Assembly (NCBI GenBank): GCA_037447655.1
Contig: JBBHKE010002170.1
Coordinates: 1-64,000, forward strand
Direction of reading: 5' to 3'
DNA: 64,000 nucleotides
Source of the DNA: Zygnema cylindricum
Taxonomy: Eukaryota; Streptophyta; Zygnematophyceae; Zygnematales; Zygnemataceae
Positions 1-11,138 of this stretch are shown in pieces (positions within the stretch are counted from its first letter, which is position 1; the number at the start of each line of letters is the position of its first letter). The translations under genes and the position numbers were made by a program. Under the pieces are notes generated by a model that saw only the letters and a program-made list of their open reading frames with translations, was not told the DNA's origin and did no database searches.

Positions 1-14
1 ACTCCAAAAGTCTG

Positions 15-620
15 GGAGTTAACAATGACCATTGGATATTTTTTCGCGAAGCATTCGCATCAAACGTTTTTGTAATTGGTGATGTACCTCGAGAGGTACA
101 ACACCAACTACAGTTTTTTTTTAGCCGCGACACATTGGATAATGAGCATACCTGTCAAGATGGCAACCAACGGAAATCAAAAAGTTTCGTGCACGATATA
201 AACATTCAAAAATACAACAGAAGACACAAACGAAATTTCGAAGCGAAGTTTTTTCACGCTATTTTTGTTAACGCCCATTCGTCACACTATTTTTGGCAAC
301 GCTAATTCGTCATAAGAGAAACAAAAAACCTTAATAAAATGAGGTGGTATCTGACAAGGCGTCTGCAAATAGTACAAAATTTGTGTTGAACGATGACCTG
401 GTACGCACGTACATGGTACACAAATGAGGATTTTTGGTCGGTGTGAAGATCATTTACGATTTTCAATATCCAATCCATAATTACGTTGCACCACTCTTTT
501 TGCTAACACGTGCATTACAAACTTTGCGCAATAGAACTTCATTCAAATTGTAACATTCTTTAATGTTGGCCGTACAATTAAAGAATGTCCTAGTGGAACT
601 TCACCCTAATTTACGGCAGT
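15..620 (+). repeat. Dispersed repeat R1, copy 1
   Basis: This stretch is closely similar to 5812-6392 on the same strand and to about 3490-4150 on the opposite strand. Landmarks shared by the copies are an 'aacaatgacc' start, a 'cgctatttttgttaacgc' middle and an end resembling 'ggaacttcaccct'. The end motif occurs a second time at 912-966, so the right side of this copy is duplicated or interrupted. No protein domain is visible. It is probably an old non-autonomous transposon, but no terminal repeats or target duplication could be defined. Confidence 0.6.
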
Positions 621-2992
621 TATGCTACCAAATTGAATCTTGTTTTTTTAGCGCACACTCCTATGCGTGCGCATCTGATTTAATTCATTTTTTGTAGTTT
701 TTTACTTGAAGAATGTACATTTATGTACGGTCTGACACTGACTTTACACCACACTATTTAGATCTTATTGTACTTTTGTTCTTTACGCTATTCTGTAGTG
801 TACCTCAGTAAACGTAAAAGAAAAATTAAAATCATGCATACTATTCAAAAAAAAACACCAAAATTTTAGGAACCTATATTATAGTTATATACTATAATAA
901 CGATTCGGTGTAGCATTCTATTATGTTGGCCGTAGAATTACAGAATGTCCTAATGGAACTTCACCAATAGCGAGCAAAATTTGTTTTGTAGAGAAGGTCT
1001 TCCTTACTAGCTTGTGTTCCAAACAACTATTATCCGCAAAGCAAAATTACTACAATATAGTCACTTCAAATGGTGCCATATGTAGAGGCTATGAAATTTT
1101 CCGACATTGTAGACGTCTATGATATTATAGACATCACTAAATCTGTGACATTGTTGACGGCATGCTTTTTGTGACACAGTCAGTGTATAGTTTGGAATTT
1201 TTAGCTACAGTTATGTTGTGATTCGGGTAATATCCAATCTCAAATGAAATCCGACACATCATTATCGAGCGGCGAGGAGGGCCAACATCTCGCTCCGCGA
1301 CCAACAATAAATGATGGTTATAAATTTGGTTGGGGGCCCTGTACCGCAATACATAAACATAGTACGCGGAATGAGGACAACTCCCGGGGAAGGGGTTATA
1401 ATTTTTTCTTCACTATCCATTCCGGACTTACGCAGTAAACGGAGGCCATTTAACCCAAAACAGATTAGATAACCCTATTCTTTTCTACACTAATTATTTA
1501 TTAACACTAACGGCAATTCACGGTGGACTCTACAGTTTTTTACTTTTAAGCAAAATTTTGACATTGTACACGCTATTTGTTTAGTGACGATGTAGACGGC
1601 TAATTTTTGTAACGTTGTCGCTACACCGTGAATCGTTATTAGCTTTTATGTATTATTAATGTTAATAATTAATTAGTGTTAGTAATGCTATTTTCAAATT
1701 TGCAACACTTCAAATAAAAAGTTTAATTTTGATTTATTCATAACGTTGATTTAGGTACACAAGATTTGTCGTAATTATAAATACAATAAAATAGGCAAAA
1801 TTACAAAATCTGCTAATCCGTATAGCCTGAAGTCCTTTTTACTATAATTAATCCGTAATTCCAATTTAGGTTTCCAGGTTATTAATCAATACACAGTTCA
1901 TACTTGTACACTATAATAGGTACGCGTATATTCTAAGCGTAATTATGTATGCAACCGACATAAGTTGACTACATTTTTCGTAACGAAATACGTTGCTTTA
2001 TGATCAAACACCTTTCGTACACCACACTATTAAAAAAATGCACACATCATAATTTTTAACGCTAATTTACAAAAACCGTGATTAAGTTAAAGAAAAATTA
2101 GTGATGTTAATTCTATTTCAAGTTTCGAGGTCAAATTTTGGGGGCGCCGATGTAGATTACATAACGCTAATAACAATTCATGAGGTTGTTTCGAGCACGG
2201 TGGACATCACATTTTTTGAATCTTTTAGCCATGGATTCTTCATTCCGTCTTCTTTGTGTTGGGTCTCTACTCCATTAGGCGGTCCCAATAAACATGTGGA
2301 GACGTCTATTTGTAGTGTTTTTTGGCAAGGAGTTCTATTGTGTTGTGCTAGTAAACATCGTTTTTCAATTATGATTGGCGCCACGTAAGTTAGCTTTCAG
2401 ATTATTTAAATCTTATTATATTCTTCAAACTGAAAATATGTGCATACTATTTGTACGGCCAGAGGTAGTTAATAATTCGTACAAAAATTTAGCGACCAAA
2501 TTTTAATTCTGAAATTGAAAATCAAATTTTTGAAACGGAATGGCAAAAAGGCGCCACAAACTTTGAAGGTCATTGGATGTCAAAAAGAGTGTGCGAGGAT
2601 ATTTTGGTCGACCTGCATATACCGTGGCGGAGGCACATGGCGTGTACAACATATTCATTTCTCATCTCCTGTTCGTGGTGGGATACTTTTTTTACTTATC
2701 ACGTGTACCAATGGTACGCGACCCGTGTGAAGAAACTCTTCTCGCCGGTGAGAGTCTCTTCACACTGGATGATTTGCGCGATTGCTTTGGGAATCTAAAA
2801 AAGTGAAACATCCAATAGTTGATACTTACGCCTATAGTGTTGGAGTCATCCAAGTTAACATGTTTCGTCATGTTTCCTCCAACAAAAGAAAAAAAAGTTA
2901 CAAATCTGTACGAAAACATACGACGTCCAATAAACAACCCCATTTTTCTTCTAATGGAAGTTCACCCTTAGGCCTATGATCCAACATATATC
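621..2992. other. Intergenic, AT-rich, orphan MITE ends
   Basis: No gene is seen. Two isolated ends of the CACCGCGAATCG family occur: a right end closing at 910 next to a TA, and a left end starting at 1624 after a TA at 1622-1623. Partners at the proper distance were not found, so these look like truncated elements. Short open frames (for example 2101-2388 and 2515-2806) overlap on both strands and have no recognisable domain. Confidence 0.6.
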
Positions 2993-3461
2993 AAGTGTTG
3001 TGTATCGACAAAAACTTTATCGCGATAATACCGATACCGATAGTTATCGGTTCTTGAACAGTAAAGGGTTCCGATATATCGCTCCAAGACCATCAAATTC
3101 CTTGTCGGCGATAAGTGGAAAAATTATACTACGCCATATAATAGTACTTTACAATATGCCGTATAATATTTATATTGTTTATAGCGTGGAAAGCCATGTG
3201 TAGCAATATGTTCCGTACTCTTTGTAACTTCATAACAGGGTTCAATACGACGAAATAAATCGTACAATTGTACGGCACAAACTGTACAATTATCATCGAT
3301 AGTTATCGATATCGGTGTTATCGCGATAAAAAACCGATGTTCTCGGTTTTTTATTGGCGATGACTCCAATTTCGATATATTGTGCTAATCTATTGATTAT
3401 TGACAGGCCAAAAAAAGGTACATATCGATAATCGGCAAAACCCTGCCGATACACAACACTT
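2993..3461. mobile_element. hAT-like MITE, GTGTTGGGTATCG family, divergent copy
   Basis: The ends are inverted: AAGTGTTGTGTATCG at 2993 and its complement CGATACACAACACTT ending at 3461. The interior is rich in ATCGATA-type motifs, as in the copies at 26694 and 27986. The terminal sequence resembles the YAGTG...TATCG ends of plant hAT elements. No coding capacity is present. The flanking bases do not give a clean 8-bp duplication, so the boundaries are approximate. Confidence 0.6.
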
Positions 3462-3489
3462 ATAAAATCTTATCATTGTTCAACCAACA

Positions 3490-4155
3490 TTACAGGATGA
3501 TACATTTTGGGAGATGTTATATTGATTAGAGCCTGTAATCCACGAACGTTTTCAAAATTGAGTGGTACAACATAAGTTTAGATCATCTATTAAAAATTGT
3601 GAATGACTTTCACACATACCAACATTAACATAAAATCTTAATTTGCGTACCATGTACGTGTGTACAAGGTCATATTACAACCCAACTTTTGTACTATTTG
3701 CAAACGCCTTGATAGACACCAACAAATTTTTTTAGGGTCTTGTTCGTTCAAAGGACAAATGAGCGTTGCTATAAATAGTGTGACAAATGGGCACTAACGA
3801 ACATAGCGCGACAAAAGTGCGTTACGAGATTACTTTTGTGATTTTGGTTGGATTTTTTAATGGGCAATCTTTTTTTTAAATTTCGCTCGTGGCCATCTCG
3901 ACGCGTATGTTCATTATCCACCATGTCGCGGCTCAATATTTTTTGGATTGCCAATCACAAATTTTTTTAAGCGCATACTTAGCGAATGAATGTCCAATAG
4001 ATTGTGTTACCTCCTATACCTTTGGAGCATAATGGCTAAATTCTCTGTAATGTTGTTCACGCATAGAGAGAACATGACAGGTAAAATTAATACCGAGAGG
4101 TCCCGATTTTTGTAAACTACCTCAGTTTTTCGTCCGATGGAACTTTACCCTTATT
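3490..4155 (-). repeat. Dispersed repeat R1, copy 2 (inverted)
   Basis: Read on the minus strand, this region follows the same order of motifs as 15-620: the 'gccgcgacat' block, the 'tttgtcacactattta' block, then 'gcaaatagtacaaaa'. It is diverged and contains only short open frames. Sequence ending in 'ggaactttaccctt' near 4150 resembles the R1 terminus. Confidence 0.5.
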
Positions 4156-4540
4156 CTTTCCAAGCAAAGGAAATCGACAACAAGGTGAAAGAGATGCCAC
4201 ATTGGGGGAGAGTTTTGCAAACTAGTAACTCAATGCGCGTTGTATGCTCATGGACAATGTTCTATTTATGAAAACGTCTTAAACTATGGTTGAGATTTTG
4301 TTGTGAGCTTTAATAACATTATAGAATATGCAACATTAAGTAAACATTCCTTTTCTCGCAAGTGATAATTCTCCTACAACTTGAGAGGCGCTAACATCCC
4401 ATTAACACCACTAGAGAAATTATGCTAAAATATATTGAGATTCGATAGGTATTTGGTTTTGTACTGTGGCACCTATTGTTTGCTATCGTGATGTTATATC
4501 ATGAACCATATTAGATAAACGGGATACATGATGCATGGTG

Positions 4541-4577
4541 TACACAAACACACACACACGCACGCACACACACACAA
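4541..4577. repeat. (CA)n microsatellite
   Basis: A run of CA dinucleotides with two CG interruptions. It is a simple-sequence repeat with no sign of function. Confidence 0.9.
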
Positions 4578-4804
4578 GGCTCGAGAGCCATCAGGAAAAG
4601 ACAAGGGGACAAACCATGTGCTACATATCTCTAATCATAGGTAAACAATAATTGTACCCCTTATATAAGTGTTCTTAGCCGTATAGTTTTTCCATTCTTG
4701 TATGATGAACAATATGAATCTCATTATATAAAAGAATCATATACTTTGTATATACATGTTTTTGAAAATTACAGTACATTTGAAACGCATGTTAAAGGAT
4801 ATCG

Positions 4805-5031
4805 TGTTGGATTGGCACGTGAAGCCGGTTCAATACGCTGTAGAATATGGGATATCCATACCCGAACGGCCCGTAACAAAAGGGTATGAACCCGCCAGTC
4901 TCTACATCGAGCTGGTGGCACAGTGGTAGTGCATTCGCAGCTGAAGTGAAAGGTCTCAGGTTCGAACCCTGGCCGGCTAAATTTTCCCAAGTGTGGGACA
5001 TGCCGAATCCCGGATTTCTTGGAAATCAACA
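4805..5031 (+). repeat. TRIM 5' LTR
   Basis: 227 bp, TG...CA bounded. It is recognisably the same sequence as 5089-5314 but has many substitutions between the copies, so the insertion is old. Confidence 0.9.
4909..4980 (+). other. tRNA-like cloverleaf inside TRIM 5' LTR
   Basis: The sequence folds by eye into a full cloverleaf. The acceptor arms are GAGCTGG and CCGGCTA (6 of 7 pairs, including one G-U). A U follows at position 8. The D stem is GCAC/GTGC, the anticodon stem TTCGC/GTGAA, and the T stem-loop is TCAGG-TTCGAAC-CCTGG. A-box (TGGCACAGTGG) and B-box (GGTTCGAACCC) motifs of RNA polymerase III promoters are present. The 7-base anticodon loop AGCTGAA lacks U33, so a working tRNA is unlikely. 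A tRNA-derived internal promoter is the more likely role. Confidence 0.75.
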
Positions 5032-5047
5032 TGGTATCGGAGCCAGG
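5032..5047 (+). other. TRIM primer-binding site (initiator tRNA-Met)
   Basis: TGGTATCGGAGCCAGG starts at the first base after the 5' LTR. Known plant initiator tRNA-Met predicts TGGTATCAGAGCCAGG, so 15 of 16 positions match. Confidence 0.9.
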
Positions 5048-5088
5048 GGGATATCGTATGGATTGACCGGCTTTCCCCTGCGGGGATG

Positions 5089-5314
5089 TGTTGGATTGGC
5101 ACGTGAAGCCGGTTCAATACGGGGTAGAGTATGGAATATCTATACTCAAGCCGCGCGTAAGAAATGGGTAAGGACGCGCTAGTCTCTACATCGAGCTGGT
5201 GGCAGAGTGGTAGTGCGTTCGCAGCTGAAGTGAAAGGTCCCGGTTCGAACTCTTGCCGGCTCAATTTTTCCAAGTGTAGGACATGGCGAATCTTGGATTT
5301 CTTAGAAATCAACA
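5089..5314 (+). repeat. TRIM 3' LTR
   Basis: 226 bp, preceded by the G-rich stretch 'gcgggga', which may be the polypurine tract. It ends in AACA, followed by the TATCG target duplication. Confidence 0.9.
5193..5264 (+). other. tRNA-like cloverleaf inside TRIM 3' LTR
   Basis: Second copy of the tRNA-like block. The A-box (TGGCAGAGTGG) and the GGTTCGAAC core of the B-box are kept, but the T stem is damaged by changes in both arms (GGTCCCGG... and ...TCTTG). This copy looks more decayed than that in the 5' LTR. Confidence 0.65.
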
Positions 5315-5319
5315 TATCG

Positions 5320-5811
5320 AGTAGTAGGCTTTGATACAATTCACAAATAAAATTGAACCTAAAAAACATACAATGCGCTTTGTTGTTATTAAAAAAAAAT
5401 CATAGTAAATATAAGGAAAAATGTCTGATAATCATTTAATTTAGCTTGCCTTCCTGACATGCATAATCCACTCTTTTGCACGCGAGATTTAGCTCCACGC
5501 CACCTGATGCACATTGATGATATTTGTCGCTCAGACCTTTAGTGTGGATTTGCTTGATGTTTTAGTCCTACGGCCCATTGTGTCATTTAGAGCTTGTGTA
5601 TAGCGTGGTTTTTTAGTTTTTTGTACTTTAGTTTCGCAGTTTGTTTTTGTTTCCTTTGTTTTTGTTGTTTTTACTCTAAGGGTTGCGTTTCATCAGATGA
5701 AAAGTGAGGTTGTTTACGGAAGTCGGGACCTATTCGTACTACGCCGTACCTCCTATTTTGTTTTTAAACGCGAACAACATTACAGAGAATCTTGCTAATA
5801 TTCTCAAAAGG
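5320..5811. other. Intergenic, nothing recognised
   Basis: T-rich sequence without repeat structure or coding frames that could be supported. Confidence 0.5.
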
Positions 5812-6392
5812 TTTAAGAGGTAACAATGACCGTTGGATGTTTTTTCGCGAAGTATTCGCATCGAATGTTTTTGTAAATGGTGATGTACAGAGGTGCGTCA
5901 CCATTTAAAAAATGAGCAGCCAGTTGGATAATGAATGTCAGGAAGCTCTGTAGCGGAATCAAAAATTTGCACATGATATGTGCCAAAAATCGCTGAAATT
6001 AAGAGGGATCTCTACAAGCTTTAAGGCTATTTTGTAGCCAGGCCATTCTTCACACTATTTGCGGAAGCGCTCATTCGTTAAGCGAAAAAGCAAAAACCCT
6101 AAAAATAATGAGCTGGGGTCTGACAAGCATTTGCAAAGAGTACAAAATTTGTGTGGCATGATGCTTTGGTCTGCATGTACATGGTATGCAAATGACGATT
6201 TCGAGTTGAAGTTGGTCGGTGTAAAAGATATTTGAAGATTTTTAATATACGATCTTATCTTACGTGGTACCACCCATCTTTGAGCACGTGTATTACAGAC
6301 TGCGCGAAAGAACACCGTCAAAGTGTAGCATTCTGTAATGTTGTTCGTACGATTACATAATTTCTTGATAGAACGCCACCCTTAGTTTTCTT
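5812..6392 (+). repeat. Dispersed repeat R1, copy 3
   Basis: It begins 'gaggtaacaatgaccgttggatgttttttcgcg' in parallel with 15 onward and ends 'gaacgccaccct', parallel to about 607. It is uninterrupted and so is probably the best copy for defining the R1 unit (about 580 bp). No coding frame is evident. Confidence 0.6.
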
Positions 6393-6636
6393 TAGTTTTT
6401 GTAGTTTTTGTACGTACTTTTGGTTTTACAATTGTAGCTTTTTATGTTAGTGAACGATTTTCCATTTTAATCAAGTTTTGTACTTAGATGGTTTAACCAT
6501 CGCGGTTTCCATGATTTTTTTTTTTTTTTGCATACCACCAATTTTTGTTAGGAAAGTAAACCGAGACCGAATAACGTTGTCAATATTTCTCCTTTAAAAG
6601 AGACCTGCCGTACATTCATGTCCCCTCCGTACACTA

Positions 6637-7253
6637 CAGCGTGAATAGTAATTAGAGAAAATTACTCTAATTAGGTCGCTCGAAATTTCGACTCTATCAC
6701 ATCAAATAGAGTAATCGATTCTAATTTTTTCATTATTCTAATTTATGTGAGGCTTAATTAGCGTAAAAATTTATTATATAGGTTATTTTTAAATAATGTG
6801 GAGTACGGACGACGTCTGACCGTGCAAAATTGTGCTTTTACAAGTGAAAATGTACAAATAATGATTTAATAGAATAGCGTTTGCACGTGAAATCGCATTA
6901 AACAAAAAATCAATCACATCAAAAAAAAGTCTTTCGCATAACTCTCGTCCGTCGACAGCATCGTCGTCACTGTGAACATTAACTGACGTTCAGTGCGACA
7001 AATAGTACTATCGTCATAATGACGTCAATACTATACGGACTGACATATTTTGTACATCTACGTAATTTAGTGTTCACAATTATCACGCACATAATTATCG
7101 CCGACATAACCCAATATAGAATACTTAAATAAATTAGAGTAAATTTCATAGTAGAAAAAGCTCTATCACATAAATTAGCATTCATTACTCTAATTGTTTT
7201 TTTTTTCTTTTTTTACTCTAATTTTTTCATTACTCTAATTACGATTCGCGGTG
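6637..7253. mobile_element. Mariner-like MITE (CACCG family), 617 bp
   Basis: The ends are CAGCGTGAATAGTAATTAG and the inverted TAATTACGATTCGCGGTG, each flanked by TA (6635-6636 and 7254-7255). Long stretches match the element at 16050-16563, for example the 'ggtcgctcga' and 'ttagagt...ttactctaatt' blocks. A TA target and no coding capacity suggest a non-autonomous Tc1/mariner-type element. Confidence 0.75.
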
Positions 7254-7445
7254 TAGCATTTGAAGGGATTCTGGAACCGGCCAGTCGACGTCGTGCACTG
7301 ACTAGGAATCGAATTTTATCACATTATATTATATTTTATCATAATTATGTACGGTATTACATTAAATGGATTTGTTGCGTGAAACGGTAAAAGAATATAA
7401 AAAACACGACAGAAATCAGAAGCATGGACATATAATTTGCGGGGG

Positions 7446-7735
7446 CAACTAGTTATTCTCCCAGCTCCCCTCAATGCATCTCACCTTCTCCCTCCCTCCC
7501 CTCTTTCATGCCCTTGTGTTTTCTCTCTCCTTCCTCCTCCTCCTCCACTTCACTTCCCTGTACTTTAGCCTCCGTCAGCTTCTCCCTCTTCCCTCTCCTT
7601 CTCCCTCTCCCCTCCCCCCGTTACCCCCACTACTCCGTACCTCCCCTTCACCATCTTCTCTGTCTCTCGCCCTCCTCTTCTCCCTTTTCCTCCCTATCCT
7701 CTTCTCCACCTCCCCCCCTATCCCCCACCATTTTA
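7446..7735. repeat. CT-rich low-complexity tract
   Basis: Nearly pure pyrimidine with (CTC)n/(CCCT)n character. The open frames across it encode Leu/Pro/Ser strings only and are not credible proteins. Confidence 0.85.
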
Positions 7736-7889
7736 GGCGTTACTTTATTTTTGAAAAAGCACCGTTTTAATAAATTCCTTATGATGAAATTTATGAAGAG
7801 TAAAAATTGAATTTGGTTTTATGCGAAGCGCCTTGATTTTTGTTATATGCTTTTTTTGACATTAAATTGGATTTTCTCATCAAGGCTCT

Positions 7890-8310
7890 CACTGGGGAAA
7901 GAGAGAAAAAAGAGAGAGGGAGGGCTGGGGGGGAGGGGAGAGGTGAGAGGGGGAGGGGGAGGGGGGAGGGAGGGAGGGTAGGGGAGGAGGAGAGAGGTGA
8001 GAGAGGGAGGGGGAGGGTGGAAGGGGGGAGGGGGGGTTTTAAAACTGTGTCTGTTTTGCTTTGAATTTTTCAATGTAATTGAATTGGGCCTGTAAAGAAA
8101 AGAAAGGGGAGGGGGGGGAGGGAAACTAGGAAGATGAGGCGGAGGAAGAAAGGGGGAGGGATAGGGGGGAAGGTGGGAGGAGGGAAGGAGGAATAGAGAA
8201 CGGGGAGGGAGGAATGGGAAGGAGGGAGGAAAGGAAGGAGAGAGAGAGAGAGGTGGAATGGAATGGAGGAAGGGGGAAAGGAGGTGGAAAGAAGGAAGAA
8301 GGACAAAAAC
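7890..8310. repeat. GA-rich low-complexity tract downstream of expansin
   Basis: Purine-rich sequence of GGGGA/GGGAGA type on the plus strand, followed by A-rich 'aataaa' repeats to 8410. It lies just beyond the expansin polyadenylation signal, so it is probably outside the mature transcript. Confidence 0.85.
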
Positions 8311-8434
8311 AAGAAAATAATGAAATGGAAAATGGAATCAATAAATAACGAATAATAAATAAATAAAATAAAATAGATAAAATAACAATAAATAAAACAA
8401 CAACAATAAACTGAAACTATCACAAAACAGGGCA

Positions 8435-8440
8435 TTTATT
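8435..8440 (-). terminator. Polyadenylation signal AATAAA for the expansin gene
   Basis: AATAAA on the minus strand, about 120 nt downstream of the expansin stop codon at 8561-8563. Confidence 0.6.
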
Positions 8441-8560
8441 TTGTATTCTGAAAACAAAAAATAAAAAAAAACCTCAGTATCACTCTCCCCAACTCGCCCT
8501 TCCCTTCTCCCCCCTCCCTCCTCCTCACCTCACCTCCCCTCCCTCCCCCACGGTCCAACT

Positions 8561-9304
8561 TCAGTTGACCTGACATAACTCCGTCTTCCAGTTCTTCGGC
8601 AGCACGTTGACCGCTGTGACCTTCTCTGACGTCAGCATCGCCGTGACTCGGAAGCTGAGCGCCTTCCCGCCATACAGCAGCCCGTTGGTGATCGACCAAT
8701 TGGCCCCCCAGTTGCGGTACATCCCCCACCAGGTCCGGCCACCGTCCAGACTCACCTCGACGGCCTGGATGTCGCCCGCGCCGCGCGTGTTCGATATGAG
8801 GATCATGAGGAAGTACGGCGTGCTGCCCTCCGTCACGCGGAACTTCACGAACCCGGGCTTCGCGCACGCCACGCGGCGGTACAGGGCGGGCAGGACGACG
8901 GGCTTCGTGGACTGGAAGAGGCTCGTGTAGATCGGCTGCGTCAGCGAGAGCGCGACTTTCGGCCACGCGCAGAACTCGCCCGGCGAGTCAGGACAAAAGT
9001 TGGTGACGGTCACCTTGGCGGTCGCAGCTTTGCACAGTTTCGTTTTGGTTTTGTCGCATTGCACTTCGTAGCACGCGCCGCACGCCGCGCCGCCGCCGAA
9101 AATGACGGCGGACACCGCCGTGGTGTTGAGCCCGTAGCCAGGTGTCTTCTTCAGATTGGTGTAGCCGCACGCGCCAGCATCCGCCGCCGAGCCGTACGCA
9201 GTGCCGTAAAATGAGGCCTCCGCGGGAATCCAGGAGGCAGCTTTGCACGTGTTAAAACATTGGAGAGCGACCAGAAGAGCGAAACTCGCTGCTGAAATTT
9301 TCAT
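8561..9304 (-). CDS. Alpha-expansin-like secreted wall-loosening protein
   Basis: An intronless gene for 247 residues, the usual expansin length. I chose the ATG at 9304 because it starts a clean signal peptide (about residues 1-23). The upstream in-frame extension to 9478 would run into the TATA box and lacks expansin similarity. The order of motifs is that of alpha-expansins: GACGY (45-49), the CGAC pair (75-78), TNFCP (101-105), YRRVAC (142-147), then a C-terminal carbohydrate-binding domain with TWWGMYRNWGANW (191-203). Expansins bind cellulose/xyloglucan junctions in the apoplast and loosen walls without hydrolysis. One oddity: the HFD motif of plant EXPAs, whose Asp corresponds to the GH45 catalytic Asp, reads ALS here (118-120). 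The coding region is GC-rich compared with its AT-rich surroundings. Confidence 0.95.
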   Translation of the reverse strand: MKISAASFALLVALQCFNTCKAASWIPAEASFYGTAYGSAADAGACGYTNLKKTPGYGLNTTAVSAVIFGGGAACGACYEVQCDKTKTKLCKAATAKVTVTNFCPDSPGEFCAWPKVALSLTQPIYTSLFQSTKPVVLPALYRRVACAKPGFVKFRVTEGSTPYFLMILISNTRGAGDIQAVEVSLDGGRTWWGMYRNWGANWSITNGLLYGGKALSFRVTAMLTSEKVTAVNVLPKNWKTELCQVN

Positions 9305-9432
9305 GGCGGATTTGGAAGAGGATGAGAAGAGAATAAAATCGGTGGAAGGAAGGAAGCAGAGAGAGAGACTGGAGAGTGACGGAATTTTTAGGGACTCTGG
9401 TTTGGAATGAGATCGACGGATGACTGGCCCTC

Positions 9433-9438
9433 TATATA
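9433..9438 (-). promoter_or_regulatory. TATA box of the expansin gene
   Basis: GGTATATAGA on the minus strand, about 130 bp upstream of the chosen ATG. This leaves room for a 5' UTR of about 100 nt. Confidence 0.7.
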
Positions 9439-9479
9439 CCCGTGGGACTGGTAAAAGATTCGCACGTGAGACGTGCAAT

Positions 9480-10367
9480 GTTCCGTGTTTGGTGCGAGCA
9501 TCCTACCTGTCAAGATTTTATAACTTGCCAGGTTGATTACTACTTTCAGAGCCGTCACACCTGCTACACGTGTACAGCTAAAATGTCTTTTAGCTTCCAC
9601 TTTTTAGTAGTCCTGATTGGCCGCACAAGCGGTGCAGTCAGCAGAGACTCGCGAAGACCGGGTGGGCGACGACCGGCAAAGCTGCCAGAGCCTGCGGACC
9701 GTCGGATCGCTCGAGCCGACGATGGGACTTTTTCCGCGAGGAAGTCCAAATGCGATAGAGCCGAGCTGTTTTTCAGCAGAGGTCTTAGGGTTTTGTTCGA
9801 GCGTACGGGTCCTAAGTCTCCGTAAACTTGAAAACACAGGGCGTTTCCGTGTTCGTGACGCTCACTTGAAGCCAAGCGTGGTGTTTCACTGCTTTGCTCC
9901 ACGTAGCGCGTGTTATTGTCGCGCTCTGGGGTATTTAGTAATCACTTCACATTAAAACGGATACAAACTGGCGTCAAACAGTCAAACACACAATATCTAA
10001 TGTTTTATAAGGGTTCAATACGGCTGTAACTCAGCAACCGACAAAGAACTTTCCACTTTGCGCCTTTTCCGGCTTTTCCTGTCTTTTTTGGATTTTTGTC
10101 CTCTAGCTGCTATTAAACTCAGATCCAAGTGCGACCTGAAAGTGTGACGTGTCAAACAGATTTTTATGGTAGATCGTGCGAAGCTTTTTGTGGGTGAAGA
10201 TTTGCGAATAGCAAACGACTCTGCGACACGTCACTTTTTCCTATCTCCGCCGTGTCATAAAGTATGTCTGATGACATAGCCGAGGTAGAATACGAGTACA
10301 AAGCACAGATATTGGACAGGTGTGCACAAAACCTAATTAGGTGTACAACTTGACAGTAAATACAGTA
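9480..10367. other. Expansin upstream region
   Basis: Intergenic. 9600-9830 is GC-richer than its flanks and has overlapping open frames on both strands, none with a recognisable domain. It may contain promoter elements of the expansin gene. Confidence 0.4.
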
Positions 10368-10566
10368 CACCGCGAATCGTTATTAGCGTTATGAACTCTA
10401 TATCAGCGCCCCAAAATTTTGACATTAATACCTTAAATAGAATAAACTACACTATTTAAGGACGCGGACCTTAACCTGCCACGTCTCCCGGTACTAAATT
10501 AGAATAAATGACGCTATTTTTTTCTTTACACTAATAATTTCTCAACGCTAATAACGATTCGCGGTG
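10368..10566. mobile_element. Mariner-like MITE, 199 bp, perfect ends
   Basis: Perfect terminal inverted repeats of at least 20 bp (CACCGCGAATCGTTATTAGC and complement), flanked by TA at 10366-10367 and 10567-10568. It is the cleanest copy of the family in the window and has no coding capacity. Confidence 0.9.
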
Positions 10567-10568
10567 TA

Positions 10569-11138
10569 GCATCCAAAAATTCCAAAGAATCAAGGAGAGG
10601 AATTTTATCCTGCCGCCCGCTACGAATGGCGCGGAAAACGTCACGGAGCATCTTTAGATCGTACACATTGTCACCACCAGTACACATCAGCCCGTTGGCC
10701 GGCTTTCTAAAAGACCTCCACTTGTTGTAGGAAACAAGTGTCCAAATAAAACAAAAACATCATCGTACAGTCCCATTTGGTACAAACGATTGACTTCGAC
10801 GTTTGTACGAACTCTATGATGTACATATCGACAGTCGTAAAATATAAAAAGAACAGGGTTGACGTGGCAGGACTGTGGGTCACAAATATAAGGGCGTGTT
10901 CCCATGTAACCGATATTTTGAAACGTTATTTTAGAATTTAGCGCTGATTTTACGGTGTACTTTTCAAAGTATGCCTATGTGAATCGTTCATTATTTTGAA
11001 TATGTGGTCGCCAATACTTGCGACACCTGTAGACGCCAACAAACTGCTGAAATTTGTAGACGCGAACGATCTCCGAACAAACTGCGGACATTTGTACTCC
11101 GCAAAGAGCTCCTGACATACTGGGACAATTGTCGACGC
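10569..11138. other. Intergenic, nothing recognised
   Basis: No supported gene. Short open frames on the minus strand have no similarity that I recognise. Confidence 0.4.

Larger units (their letters stand above)
4805..5314 (+). mobile_element. Complete TRIM retrotransposon with tRNA-like sequence in its LTRs
   Basis: Two similar direct repeats (4805-5031 and 5089-5314) start with TGTTGGATT and end with AAATCAACA. They flank only 57 bp of internal sequence. The internal part opens immediately after the first LTR with TGGTATCGGAGCCAGG, an almost exact complement of the 3' end of plant initiator tRNA-Met. The whole unit is bounded by a perfect 5-bp target duplication, TATCG at 4800-4804 and 5315-5319. 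This is the definition of a terminal-repeat retrotransposon in miniature. It has no coding capacity and must depend on another element for mobility. Each LTR includes a tRNA-like block with A- and B-box motifs. That recalls Cassandra TRIMs, which carry 5S rRNA in the LTR, but the sequence here is tRNA-like, not 5S. Confidence 0.9.

Noticed and set aside
4909-4980. Functional tRNA gene
   Set aside because: The anticodon loop lacks U33 and the block is repeated in both LTRs of a retroelement; kept as tRNA-like only.
8561-9478. Expansin starting at 9478 (305 residues)
   Set aside because: The extension has no expansin similarity, would include the TATA box, and hides the signal peptide that starts at 9304.
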